Shown: positions 51,508 through 61,571 of the stretch, piece by piece
Layout: every line of letters begins with the position of its first letter
Numbering within the stretch: position 1 is the stretch's first letter
Source of the DNA: Apostichopus japonicus
Taxonomy: Eukaryota > Echinodermata > Holothuroidea > Aspidochirotida > Stichopodidae
Direction of reading: 5' to 3'
Length of the DNA: 64,000 nucleotides
Assembly (NCBI RefSeq): GCF_037975245.1
Contig: NC_092580.1
Span: 4,934,501 to 4,998,500, forward strand
Made by a program: the position numbers and the translations under genes
The notes under the pieces: generated by a model
The model's database searches: none
The model's input: only the letters and a program-made list of their open reading frames with translations
Told to the model about the DNA's origin: nothing

Positions 51508-52236
51508 CATTATATATATAGCGCATTGATCATATGGAGTTTGCGCTTTATAAAAGTATGTATATATATATATATATCTATATATATATATATATATATT
51601 CTCTTTTCATCCATACATGCAGAGGTGACAAAGTCGCCTCTCCAAAAAGGAAAGTTTTAATGTCAAATGTAAGTTTTTAGCAGTGCTATTCCTTTGGTGA
51701 AGAGTTGACATCAATTTTTAGTAAGTGCACTGGGTACAATGGGACTCTCAAGTCAAGCCCAAACTTAACAGAGGGTCATTGTCATATGTAACAAACACCC
51801 CACCTACTTTACTACCATCCACTTATAAGCAGCCATTTGCTGAGCTGCTGTTAAACCGTATCCGTTCCATTGGAATCTTTAGAAATTAGTGCCATGAAAA
51901 GAAGAGAATTTGATTGTTTAACTCTGCTCCCTGTTAGAGCTGTGTCTACATCTGAGTCAGCATTTTAACGACAACAACAGAGAAAAAGAAAACCCAAGGA
52001 TTGATGCCAGGGATACATCAAACCCATCAACGACTATGCTTTGATCTTTCCTATCTTCCCACAGGTCGGACCTCCAAGAGGGCCAGACCACCCGAAAGCA
52101 GAAACTGGAGGAAGTCTCTCACCTATTCAGGAGAATTTACTCGTCAGTCGTCAAAGGGAGAGATTACCCGGAGGCCGGGGGCATCACGACAGTCTTCGAC
52201 TCCATCTCGTCCAAGATCGGCTTTAAAAATCTCTGA
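29298..52236 (+). CDS. MTMR14: myotubularin-related protein 14 (phosphoinositide 3-phosphatase)
   Basis: Family members (JUMPY/hEDTP) dephosphorylate PI3P and PI(3,5)P2 and restrain autophagosome formation. Coding exons: 29298-29396, 32072-32128, 35366-35463, 37179-37287, 38263-38338, 39149-39203, 39764-39886, 40960-41104, 41607-41745, 43476-43561, 44979-45055, 45861-45897, 47422-47483, 47655-47701, 48428-48560, 49326-49464, 50251-50276, 51192-51305, 52065-52236. The total is 1794 nt, 597 aa, somewhat shorter than the human protein (about 650). Conserved blocks include [48 protein letters not shown], the catalytic HCISGWDRT with Cys309 and Arg315, [26 protein letters not shown], a Ser-rich linker, SWQMVSG and a C-terminal LEEV..YSS block. 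The CX5R motif is intact, so an active phosphatase is predicted. Exon 18 joins exon 19 in frame, making Trp at the junction. The ATG at 29298 gives the expected N-terminus; an upstream non-coding exon is possible. Confidence 0.95.
29677..29776 (+). repeat. interspersed repeat R2, copy 1
   Basis: A block of about 100 bp in MTMR14 intron 1 with AAAACGTCATTCGCAAGCAA, AAAGTTAACTTTTTC and TGCCTTTAAAG, repeated in the same order about 355 bp downstream. Non-coding. Confidence 0.65.
30032..30131 (+). repeat. interspersed repeat R2, copy 2
   Basis: Diverged second copy of the block at 29677-29776, sharing AAAACGTCACTTGCAAGCAA, AAAGTTAACTTTTTC and ATGCCTTTAAAG in the same orientation. The two may be ends of one element or a local duplication. 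Confidence 0.65.
37560..38090. mobile_element. foldback/MITE family R3, copy 1 (MTMR14 intron 4)
   Basis: The left side carries AGCTTGAATCAAA, TGATGTCATGGTGATGT and GCACACTGACAAATTTGG, duplicated in tandem near 37623 and 37750. The right side near 37970-38050 has the inverted version GTGCAACTATGACATCACAC, GCTTCAAGT and TGTGACATCTTCAAT. These phrases match, in the same inverted arrangement, those at 46590-47000. No coding potential. Confidence 0.65.
43718..43734 (+). repeat. poly-G tract in MTMR14 intron 10
   Basis: About 17 consecutive G on the sense strand. It is one of many homopolymeric G runs of 10 or more bases in the introns of this gene. Confidence 0.85.
45755..45820 (+). repeat. short tandem repeat (AATATTTATAATCC-type)
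   Basis: Four to five contiguous copies of a unit of about 15 bp built on CCAATATTTATA, ending about 40 bp before the exon 12 acceptor of MTMR14. Confidence 0.7.
46590..47000. mobile_element. foldback/MITE family R3, copy 2 (MTMR14 intron 12)
   Basis: The left arm contains CCAAAAGCGAACTTGAAGCA, GTGTGATGTCATAGTTGCAC and ACTGA. The right arm, read on the opposite strand, has CCAAAAGTGAACTTGAGG, GTGTGATGTCATAGGTGCAC and ACTGACAAATTT. The arms are at least 60 bp and flank a centre with a poly-G run. A related copy lies at 37560-38090. Confidence 0.75.
47024..47126 (-). mobile_element. dispersed repeat family R1, copy 2
   Basis: Shares with 22568-22652 the phrases GATCCTAGCAGGAT, TTCTTCAGAGGCTGAA, GCAGTTTGCTAACAG and TTTTGTTTTATT, with an extra segment of about 20 bp in the middle. 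On the minus strand it reads CTGAAGA, TATCCTGCTAGGATC, GAAACGTC. It directly follows family R3 copy 2 in MTMR14 intron 12. Confidence 0.65.
48563..48870 (+). repeat. GT-rich minisatellite in MTMR14 intron 15
   Basis: Degenerate TGTATGTGTG repeats with a larger duplicated phrase (CCCTGTTTTTATGATGT and CCCTGCTTTTTATGATGT) about 100 bp apart. It starts right after the exon 15 donor. Confidence 0.75.
50300..51015 (+). repeat. duplicated block of about 315 bp with purine tracts, MTMR14 intron 17
   Basis: CATTTGGTAAGTACCGACAT near 50462 recurs as CATTTGCTAAGTGCCAACAT near 50777. Downstream phrases (ATTTGCATTTATCACAAGCC versus ATTTGCACATGTCACAAATC; CACCAAAA) recur in the same order. Each copy is followed by a G/A-rich tract, and a similar tract near 50310-50385 precedes the first. 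A diverged tandem duplication is the simplest reading. Confidence 0.75.
51357..51600. repeat. (TA)n microsatellite with embedded SINE tail fragment
   Basis: Long TA runs are interrupted at about 51505-51560 by AGCGCATTGATCATATGG and GTTTGCGCTTTATAAAAG, which resemble the 3' tail of the SINE at 12421-12740. Probably a 3' SINE fragment whose AT-rich end expanded. It sits just upstream of the cryptic exon at 51623. Confidence 0.7.
51623..51668 (+). other. candidate cryptic or poison exon in MTMR14 intron 18
   Basis: A 46-bp segment is flanked by a CT-rich tract plus GCAG acceptor and a strong GTAAGT donor. Inclusion joins TG from exon 18 to the leading A, making a TGA stop exactly at the junction after codon 540, and 46 is not a multiple of three. 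Skipping it joins TG to G and restores the family C-terminus. It is therefore left out of the CDS. It may be a decoy or a regulated poison exon. Confidence 0.35.
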
Positions 52237-52297
52237 AGTAGAGGGGGATTGTTTCAGAGCTAGGAAATGAAGGCTGGTAGAAGAACAGTCAGGAGGT

Positions 52298-52543
52298 TCA
52301 TTGCTGGCTCAAGCTAATTATTGCCTATTGAAGACATGGTTGGGTGTCTCTCAACCAGTCATTGCTGGCTCGAGCTAATTAATGCGTATTGAAGACATGG
52401 TTGGGTGTCTCTCAACCAGTCATTGCTGGCTCGAGCTAATTAATGCGTATTTTGAAGACATGGTTGGGTGTCTCTCAACCAGTCACTGCTAGCTCAAGCT
52501 AATTAATGCGTATTGAAGACATGGTTGGGTGTCTCTAAACCAA
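52298..52543 (+). repeat. 61-bp tandem repeat in the MTMR14 3' UTR
   Basis: Four copies with starts near 52298, 52359, 52420 and 52483, carrying CATTGCTGGCTCGAGCTAAT and GAAGACATGGTTGGGTGTC. The first three units contain GGTTG facing CAACC around GGTGTCTCT, a potential small hairpin; the last unit has a base change in the 3' arm. The array starts about 60 bases after the MTMR14 stop codon, so it should be transcribed. Confidence 0.9.
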
Positions 52544-53002
52544 GAAGTTAACGACGGTATCATGCCAATAGCTCTTCACCTTGTTCTCTCTGTCTTGAAC
52601 TCGTCACAAGCTATCATAGATGTGACCCGAATCGTTCTGACTTTGTACACGATTTTAGGTAAAGAAACAAAAGGAAATGCAGATTCAAGAGAATCCATTC
52701 TTCTGACTGCACATACCCCCCTTGTTTTTCCTCCTGCAGTTTAGTCAACATAGCAGGGGTATATTCTCACAGCAAGTCAAGCGGTCAAACTTGCTACTGG
52801 CATGTCACTATGTATACAATCTTCTCTGTGTATGCAGGCATGTACATTGGTGTGCTGGCTATCCATTGAATATTAGTGATCCAGGTTTTGTGTGTATCAA
52901 AGTTATCATATGTTTTTTAGCAGGTTATCGCTGCATCACTCACCAATTTCGTCTTCCCACCTCAAGACTAGAAATTAACACATGATGTCAAATGATGTCA
53001 AA

Positions 53003-53500
53003 GGTTTCACTGTCTAAACAACAGACAGTGAAACCTGTCTGGTGTTACTGGAGCCGGTAAAGGAATGTGATCAGTGTTACTGTTGCAGCTAAGGCAGTAG
53101 AGTTTGTGGTAGCTATTGCTGTTGCAACAAGCAATAGTAAAGGTTGTGTTAGCCTTTACTGTTGCAACCAGAGACAGTAAATCCTGTCTGGTGTTACTGT
53201 TGCCGCAAGAGACAGTAAAGGATGCGATGGGTGTTACTGCTGCAGCTAAGGCAGTAAAGTTTCGTGGCAGCTATTGCTGTTGCAACAAGAGATAGAAAAG
53301 GTTGTGATTGTTACTGTACAAACAAGAGACAAAATAGGTTGTGTGTGGTGTTACTGTCCAAACCAGAGATAGTCAAGACTGTCTGTGGTGTTACTGTTGC
53401 CACAAGAGAGAGTAAGGGTTGCAGTAGCTAACAAGGGACAGTAAAAACGGCGATCCGCATTTCTGTCCAAACAAGAAGCAATAAAGACTGTCTGTGTCAG
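53003..53500 (+). repeat. degenerate GTTACTGTTGC / ACAGTAAAG repeat
   Basis: About nine imperfect units of roughly 45-60 bp alternate GTGTTACTGTTGC with CAAGAGACAGTAAAGG. The phrases are partly complementary (TTACTGT and ACAGTAA), so the RNA could fold back repeatedly. It lies in the presumed distal MTMR14 3' UTR or just beyond. Confidence 0.75.
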
Positions 53501-53748
53501 ATAATCAAATACCAGAAAAATGACAGAAAATGGATTTAAGGAAGGCAGAGAATTGCTTGCTGAAGATTGAGCAAGTGTGGCCATTATTTGACTTTCTAGC
53601 ATAATTGCAGCCAATATTGAGATGACCTTTCATAAAGTTGGTGCCTAAATTAGCTCAGAGTTTAAATCCGTCTTTTCGATAACTTCAAGCACAGGTGACT
53701 AATGCTGGAAATGAGCTTGAATGATATGAAGTCATGTAATAAAATAAA
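53480..53748 (+). terminator. candidate MTMR14 polyadenylation signals
   Basis: AATAAA occurs at 53480-53485 and, overlapping twice, at 53738-53748, about 1.25 and 1.5 kb after the stop codon. Use of either would put both tandem arrays inside the 3' UTR. This is a motif call only. Confidence 0.4.
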
Positions 53749-56700
53749 CACACATAGCTTCTCTTATAGACAAAGGCTGTTATCCTTTACATAAATAGAG
53801 ACCTTTTTTTGAAAGACATTTCTTACAATCAAATCAACTTATGTAAAAGTATATTATTCAACAAAGTTTACAGTATATAATTAATGTATTCAACTTATGT
53901 CTTAAAAGGCCACTTCCCCCAAAAAATGTTGTTTATGCAAGTTGTACGTGTTTGGATATAAATAAGAAAACACAAATTGTTTCATATCTCTAACAGTTCA
54001 ATGTGCTTCCTAAGAAATGCCTTTTTTCTTTTATTTTCTCTCCAAGGAATAGCTGGTTAATGATTTTTCAGGCTTGCATCTGTTGTTTCGTGTTAATCAC
54101 TGCATGATGTGTGCTGTAGTAACGAATTAAACATTTTATGTGTATTAAGAATGTGTATGAAGTAGGTCCATTTAGCAGCTTTTCAGTTGTACATTACCTC
54201 ATGGTTACCGTAGCAACACTTAGTAATATAAATGGATCCAACACATCCTGCAAACATTTGGGATGACATGAATTATTTTCGGAAAAAAATCATTTTTGTC
54301 TAAATTAAGAACACCATCTAACCATCATCTTTCATGGGGAAATTTGCATGTAATTTCCTCCATGCCATTTTCAAAATACTTGATGCATAAATTTCATGCA
54401 TAATAACCCAAACCTTTCTTCAAAAATTTGCTTCCAACTCTCTGCTGAAAATTTTAGATGCATCAGAATCTCGACACATGATGTTCATTTATTGTTGTGT
54501 AAGGGAAGCCTCGCAAATCTAACCGCCATGTCCGGGCCGGTGGATTTTTCCGCGGCTATAATGAGCACAGCCACAAGCAGATAATGAGTCACACTTGAGT
54601 GCACACACTCTCCAAACCACCCTCCACGCTATACAGTTACATTTACAGCCGCGGTCAAGTTTTTACTAAGCCGATTTGAACACAATAGTGAGTTGAACAA
54701 AACATCATAGCTAAGTCTCAAGGTATTCAAACGTTTCAAAAAGATAGTATGTTTATACGCCGTATTTTATCCTACTGCAGAAGCAAAACTTCTGTGAAAA
54801 ATAAGTAAGGAAATGTGAATTTACATTGCAGGAATCTAAAATGCTATCTTTCTTATTTTCCCAGTCGGCCAAGTAGGAACAAAAAGTTTTGTTGCCTTTT
54901 TGCAAGGACATTAAGTTTCCTGAATTTTTAAGATTTAAAAATCTAAAAAACTGAAATCACAATCTCATTTCTTGTACACGTGCACATAAGCGTGAACCAG
55001 AGCCTAACATACGGGATGACTTTAGAATAATCCTACTAAGTTGTATAGAACAGGACCTAAACTACCTAGCTAGGTGAAAAAAAATCGGTTGACTGTAGGG
55101 AATTTTTTAAAACAACACCAAAATGTCAAAATGGTAGATTAAAAAGTAAAGAAAAACAATAAGGGTGGGGGTGGGGGGGGGGGCTGGTAATAACCGATGA
55201 AATTGCTGTTGACCTTGGTCACATCATAGAGCTAGCATGTAGGGTACATCCCAGTAATTATGCATGGTAGAATTAATTCTACATTTTAATGGTCCCATTT
55301 CTATCCTCTTCCAGAATTCCCACCTGTTGATTGGCTTGTGACAAGTAAATTAATACCGTGACCAAACCTTTTTTGGGTTTGTGTATGTGTGTTTCTTTCA
55401 ATGTTGGGCATGGATATGTTACTACTTTTATATTGCTGAATAATAGTTGTGAGAGTTTAACATGCTGTAATCCAGTCAAGAAATTGACAATCTTTGCCAA
55501 TGAAGAAAAGCGACATTCATGAAATTCCTCTGGAGTGGGGGGGGGGGGGGGAGGAGGAATGGGGTGAAATTTGAAGTGCAATAGTTGGTGTAGTGAACAC
55601 AGTAAACTAGCATATTTTTTTGAAAACAAGATATGACTTTACCTGCTAGAATATTAAAATGAAATTAATTAAGATGAGAATATATTCACTTTTAAATTTC
55701 TGTAATTTTGCCATAAAGAGGTCACATGAAGTTTTGTAATAACTTGTGTGAATTGTTTAAAACATCAGCTTGTTAAAATAGGAGTTCATTGTGAATGTTA
55801 TCACACATTGCATAAGGGAACTGCTTTACACGGTGGAAATTTTGCAAGAATTACCATAAAAATATAATTATTTGCCAAAGATCAAAGTCAACATTTTATA
55901 GAAAATGTTCAATGTAGTTCTTTTTATGTTTGATCAAAATATGACATTTAGTTTTGGGGATTAAAGTCAAACTGAAACAAAAAATATTTTATTTATATGG
56001 ATTTTGAAATTTGATGGAATTTTGGATATTAGCCTTGAAGGATTATCATAGCAAGGTAGTATTGTTTTCTCTTAAAATCTGACTAAGATTACAAGATAAT
56101 TTTTAAAGCTATAAGGATGCAATTAAAAAAAAAAATGGTTATGTGATAACATCACTTGACAACAAAAGCACTCCTGTAGTACTTATGATATAACTGGAAA
56201 GAATTATAAAGTTGTCAAGTGTCTGGAATATTGCACCTTCATGTACAAACCAAAATATTTGTTTATTTTCCGGCATTTAGTCAGGAAATATTTAATGGTT
56301 TTTGTCAGACACAGGGGGCATAGTGGTACAGCATCACCTCTTGTCATCTTAAGACTTTCTTTCATCCTTGCTGTTTTACAATTTATACATACAATTTAGG
56401 TGTCTTTCAGTTTGATTAGGTGTATGGAAAAAAATGGGGGGGGGGAGGGGGGGGGGGAGAAAGGGATATTTTTGTCCTAAACTTGGTCCCTTTCTACAAC
56501 AGAAGGTCAGTCCCAGTGTTAAGATATATTTCATTATATTTCAATCAATTGATTGTAACAAGAAGCATATACTTAGGAGGCAATTCTTTATATGAAGCAA
56601 GGTCATTGAAGGTCAATGCTGTCATAATTGTGATATCTTAGTGTATATAAAGTTTATGCTTAACTTGTAGAATATTTTTCGGTAACAAAAGCTTTTATAT

Positions 56701-58884
56701 CAGACAGAAAAGAAAGGGCCTACCTTGCTAAAAATTGGGACCAATTTCATATGAAACTGTGCGAATGCAACAAATGAATTTATACGCAGAGGCGTACTGG
56801 ATGATGGACTCAAAATGAAGCTCGGTCAGTTTGGCCGATCGAAACACAGGTTTTAAAAACCACAAGTTACACGATGATTATAAACAGGCCTGTCTGACTT
56901 GGAAATTCTGACAAATGTTTCAAACCACCACTCCTTCAAGGGTTATAAAGAAACTTAATGGTGGTCAACTCATGCTACTGCAGTTGATTCTGTGCCAATG
57001 GTACTAAAACTCATAGCAACAGCTTTTCAAGTTTTCATGGAACCAGATGGGGCCGATATGACAGTGACACCCTGTTGAACTTGTTATTTTGACTGGAGAT
57101 CCCCATTCTGAATATCTCAGTGTTATTTGGGGAGTGTGGGAATGGTATAAGGGCAGACGTGTCATGGTTTAATGGATTGGTTAGGGTAAGGCTATGATCA
57201 GCGTATGGGCGTCGTTTATTCCGGAAGAATAAAGTTATGTACATTGCAACTTATTGCACAATCTGAAGGAAAGGGGCAGTTGAAGAGATAATTATTTTAA
57301 GAGAAGATTATAATATATAAGTTTGAATGAAAGAAAAAAAAAAGAAGTATTATTGTAGTTATTTATATTTATTATCAGGTTCAAACTCAATCTGACTTGT
57401 GTGAGGAAATGCTGTGCAGATATCGCTTGGATCATATAATTATATAATTAAATACAAACACTACAGTATAAAGATTTTATAAATTGAATTCAATGAATAT
57501 GCATGAATTGTAATGATAACCAGCACCTAATATTATCACAGTTAAGCTTAATTAGTTAATTAAGTTAATTAGTTAAGATATATCCTTTTAATAACACATA
57601 TTTCCATTACACTTCCTATGCATATATCCGTCACGGATATGGATATTTCCTAAACAGGGATGTAGATTATAGAGTGCCATCTCATTTCAGGGATCAGTGT
57701 GAATTTGGTAATAGGCTGTTATGACCGCATTCTGGTGCTATGAGTCATGTCATTAAAGGGGAAGTCAATCCAACTATCATATTTAGCTGATGTGATAAAG
57801 TCCTTTGTGATTAGCAACTCCTACAGATATCTCAAGAGAATCTTCCTCCGTTTGAGATGACATGTTGTAAATGTCGCGTCACGACGGCAGCCATTCTGTC
57901 GTGATTTGTCAGCCTATTGCTTCCATTTAAGATTCTTCTTGGTTCAGGATTTCAAAAGCGATCTCTATATTTAAGAAAATTAGCATTACAAGGGGGAAAA
58001 AAAAACGAAATTGCCAGCAGAATATGGCTCAATAATGTCATATTTAGACTTGAATCTCAATTTTTCAATTTCAATTCTTCAATCTCATTTGAAAATGGCT
58101 AAATGGGATTAAAGAGATTGTTTGCCCATTGTTGTGTAATTACAAGTTACCCCTTCTTAATTTCTGTATCCTCTATTGCCTCTTGGCAAAAGTTACAAAA
58201 TGTCACCAACCTCACAGAAAAAAAATATATCAGTCCTTGCGAATAGAGCTAATTATTGACCTAGTTTATAGCCTTAGTATGCCTCAGAATTCACAATTTC
58301 ACATCTAAAATTTTAAACTTTTCTTGGGGAGGACTCTAATAACCACGTACATGGAAGTAGGATTCAACGACCTTGGTATTACAGCCCTTCATAAAATCCT
58401 GGTATCCAATCCATATCAAGGTTGTTTTAGGGTATATGGACCTTCCGGTAGTGTTGCGGGCCAGCACCTTCGTAACTGCTTCAGAAGTGAATTAAAATTT
58501 GACTGTAAATTTTAGATAGTAATCCAATATATTTCACCAACTGGTGACGAAAGCATACTTTCATATACAATATCATCTTTGTGTTATATGTTATAATTAG
58601 TAAAATGACGTTGAATTGATTAAGTTAAAAGTTCATCGTATATGTTCGTCCATACTGGCCACGGGTACATATCTGAAGCGTTGTCCTTCTATTTAGTGAG
58701 TTTGAATTTCCATACCACTGAATTTTTGAAAAGTTTGCCTTTTTAGCATGTGAGGTTCATCAGTAAAAGTGACTGGGACTGTAGTCTAACAAGTAGAACA
58801 TTAATAGAAAAGCATTTTTGATTTCTATTGACGCATATGACTTGTAACAAGTTTACAACGCATGTTTTGGTTGAGTTTTAAAAC

Positions 58885-59244
58885 ATTGGACTAACATTCA
58901 ACATTTCAGCTTATGGTAGTTTGCATCCAAATTAATACTGTCTAAATTAAGACTGTCACAAATTAATACTGTCTAAATTACTACTGTCACAAATTAATAC
59001 TGTCTTAATTGCACTGAGAAGCCAATGTCTTCATCAAGTTAACCTTAAAGGAGCATTGCAGAGATTGGACTAACATTCAACATTTCAGCTCAGGTAGTTT
59101 GCATCCAAATTAATACTGTTTAAATTAATACTGTCACAAATGAATACTGTCTAAATTAAGACTGTCACAAATTAATATTGTCGAAATTGCACTGAGAAGC
59201 CAATGTCTTCATCAAGTTAAACTTAAAGGAGCATTGCAGAGATT
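58885..59244 (+). repeat. 179-bp tandem duplication with inner short repeats
   Basis: ATTGGACTAACATTCAACAT starts both copies, at 58885 and 59064. Both end with GCACTGAGAAGCCAATGTC and GGAGCATTGCAGAGATT. Inside each copy, ACAAATTAATACTGTCTAAA-type units repeat four to five times. Non-coding. Confidence 0.9.
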
Positions 59245-59704
59245 AATCCTATTTTAAAGGTTAATATCTGAAAACCAGCTTGACTGTAACTATTAACACT
59301 CTATGGTGCTTTTTGCAACCATGTAAACTGCACTTGATCAAGTTAGCTCTCTCGAAGATTCTTTTTGCAAAGAAGTTTTAGAATTGACCAGCAGATGGAG
59401 AGCATGCACGTTTCCGAATACTAAATCTGGATAATAGCCAATAACTTCACGTCAGCTAGCTTATGTATTTATTTGTCGTTTTGTTTTCACAATTCTGTAA
59501 GCTTTGTAATGGTGACTGTCAGCCAATGTGGCTGAAGTCATATCATAAGATGGCCCATGTAGACTTGTTGGATTAGGAGGGGTGTCACCACATAACCCCC
59601 CCCCCTCACTCAGCAAAAGGATCAAGTTTACTATCTCATAATCCAACAAATTTCTTTTGGAAAGGGGTGGTGGTTAAGTAATTTATTTGCCATGGAACAA
59701 GTTA

Positions 59705-59970
59705 ATTCTGGTGGGTATCCCATGCTGGAGATGGGGTGGGGTGTTGGAATATCGAGAGAGTTCTGGTGGGTATCGCTTGCTGGGGATGGGGTGTTGGGAT
59801 ATTGAGAGAGTTCTGGTGGGTATTGCATGCTGGGGATGGGGTGTTGGGATATCGAGAGAGTTCTGGTGGGTATTGCATGCTGGGGATGGGGTGGGGTGTT
59901 GGGATATCGAGAGAGTTCTAGTGGGTATTGCATGCTGGGGATGGGGTGTTGGGATATCGAAAGAGTGGTG
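59705..59970 (+). repeat. 50/55-bp G-rich minisatellite
   Basis: About 5.3 copies containing TTCTGGTGGGTATTGCATGC and GGGGATGGGGTGTTGGGATA, with TTCT.G starts at 59706, 59761, 59811, 59861 and 59916. Two units carry an extra GTGGG, giving 55 instead of 50 bp. Open frames on both strands across it are repeat artefacts. Confidence 0.92.
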
Positions 59971-61336
59971 AGTGGGTGTGCCCTGTATATAATCTCTCGG
60001 TTGTACTGCTTAGTAGTAAAGTAGGTTAAGGTCAAGAAATTGAACAAAATTTGAAACAATCACACATAAATGTTTGGTTATAACAGTTTTCAACAGTGTA
60101 TTTTGTGCTTCTCATGATCGACTGACCACTTTCAAAGTTGCTAAACTGCTATGCATATAGCTGGTTCTAGATAGTGGACTGATACAAAAACAGTTGTAAA
60201 CAGTAACAGTTGTAAACAGTAACAGTTGAAAAAATGTAAAAATAGTACAAAACAAATCGTGAGAGGGTGAAGGAGAAGCAGGCTTGTCAAAAAGTATCTT
60301 TTGAATATTCATGACCTTTGAGAGATCTAGCTGTAAGATATAATGACGTAACAAATATCGGTATCATGCTAACAGCACATAGTGTATGACACATGAAGTA
60401 TTCTTAACATCTCGAAGACTTTTAGTATTTTTGGGCATTTTCGTTGATCAACATAAATGATAACAACAACAAAATAGTTTTTCAAAATATTGACGTTGAA
60501 CAACATTCCTCACAAACATTTTTTTTTTTTTAACACATTTTTTAACTCTCCAATAAATCAGCTGCAGAACATTTTGTGAGAGAAATATTCATAAATGGAT
60601 CTATACTGTATGAAACAAATACAAAGGTTAGACAAAACATCAAGAAAACTAGCAGAAAATGCGAGTAGCTGAATGGGCAGCAATGATTACAAATGAACAC
60701 AAAATGATTACAAAATTGAATATATGGTTATGTACATTTACCCGTAGCAATGGTAACCAACGTATCACACCGTACACACGCTCATGATGTAATCGCGCCC
60801 GCGTCACTTTATCATACACATCAACAACGAATCACACCACGACAAAAATATCTAACAAAACATCTAATCGAGGTTTGTAGTGTATATATCTGTGGCAATT
60901 TAAGGTAATCGATTGGTCAGTTCTCGTCAAACTCAGATGGTCAAAAGATTGGATTCTTCCAGATGGTGGTGGAACCGTGATTGTCCGACTTTAAAAAAAA
61001 AAAAGTTCCGTTGTTAAGTGCATGGTATGCTGTTGGCGAGGCAGTGACGCGATCGTTGAACGGTGATCAGAGAAAGCCGTGGTCAGTGAAGTGGTCAGTT
61101 CGAACTGTAGAAAAGTAAAAATAATTAACGTTATTTAATTTGGTGTGTGGAAGCTAATTAAGTTCAGTTGGTCATACCATATACTTGATCTGGTACATTG
61201 CAAAATGGATGGATTTTTTTGGGGGGTGGAAGAGGGGTTCTTTAGTAAAATTAGAAGGAACAGGATCAAATGTTCTAGAACTTGTAAATTTAAGCAAGTC
61301 TAATGTGGACCAGGGCATCGGAACATATCAATTGGC

Positions 61337-61342
61337 TTTATT
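61337..61342 (-). terminator. candidate metallothionein polyadenylation signal
   Basis: AATAAA on the minus strand, about 230 bases after the metallothionein stop codon. Motif only; not confirmed by any transcript. Confidence 0.4.
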
Positions 61343-61571
61343 TTGAACTATATATGTCGGGATTTCCAATGGCAAAGGAATATCAGGGGGCCATTATCTG
61401 AATCTCGACAGTGCTTGATAAAGAATCCAAAATTTGGAAGAAAATTCTCAAGGGCTTTTCTTTTTGGGAGTGATTAACTTAAACAGTGGTTTTAATTAAA
61501 ATGATAATTTCTGAAGTGTGGAACTAACCTCAATCTGGTGAGTGAATCCGTGTAGTCTTCATTTAGCATAT

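Larger units (their letters stand above)
53750..61571. other. convergent intergenic region between MTMR14 and metallothionein
   Basis: No recognisable protein or exon chain on either strand. The reading frames are short, and several are artefacts of poly-G or tandem repeats. Contents noted: poly-G near 55165-55180, 55540-55550 and 56437-56457; a palindromic TTAATTAGTTAATTAAG patch near 57550-57580; the duplications at 58885-59244 and 59705-59970; and an A/T-rich stretch toward the metallothionein 3' end. Confidence 0.55.

Noticed and set aside
51341-51526. Tyr/Ile-rich reading frames on both strands
   Set aside because: Translation of the (TA)n microsatellite.
52041-52226. Alternative reading frame of the last MTMR14 exon
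   Set aside because: It would follow only if the 46-bp segment at 51623-51668 were included, but that junction makes a stop. The other frame matches the family C-terminus.
58324-58515. 63-codon plus-strand frame in the gene-free region
   Set aside because: No similarity recognised, no flanking exons, and no codon signal beyond chance.
59631-60059. 142-codon minus-strand frame and overlapping plus-strand frames
   Set aside because: They are translations of the 50/55-bp minisatellite, open in several frames at once.
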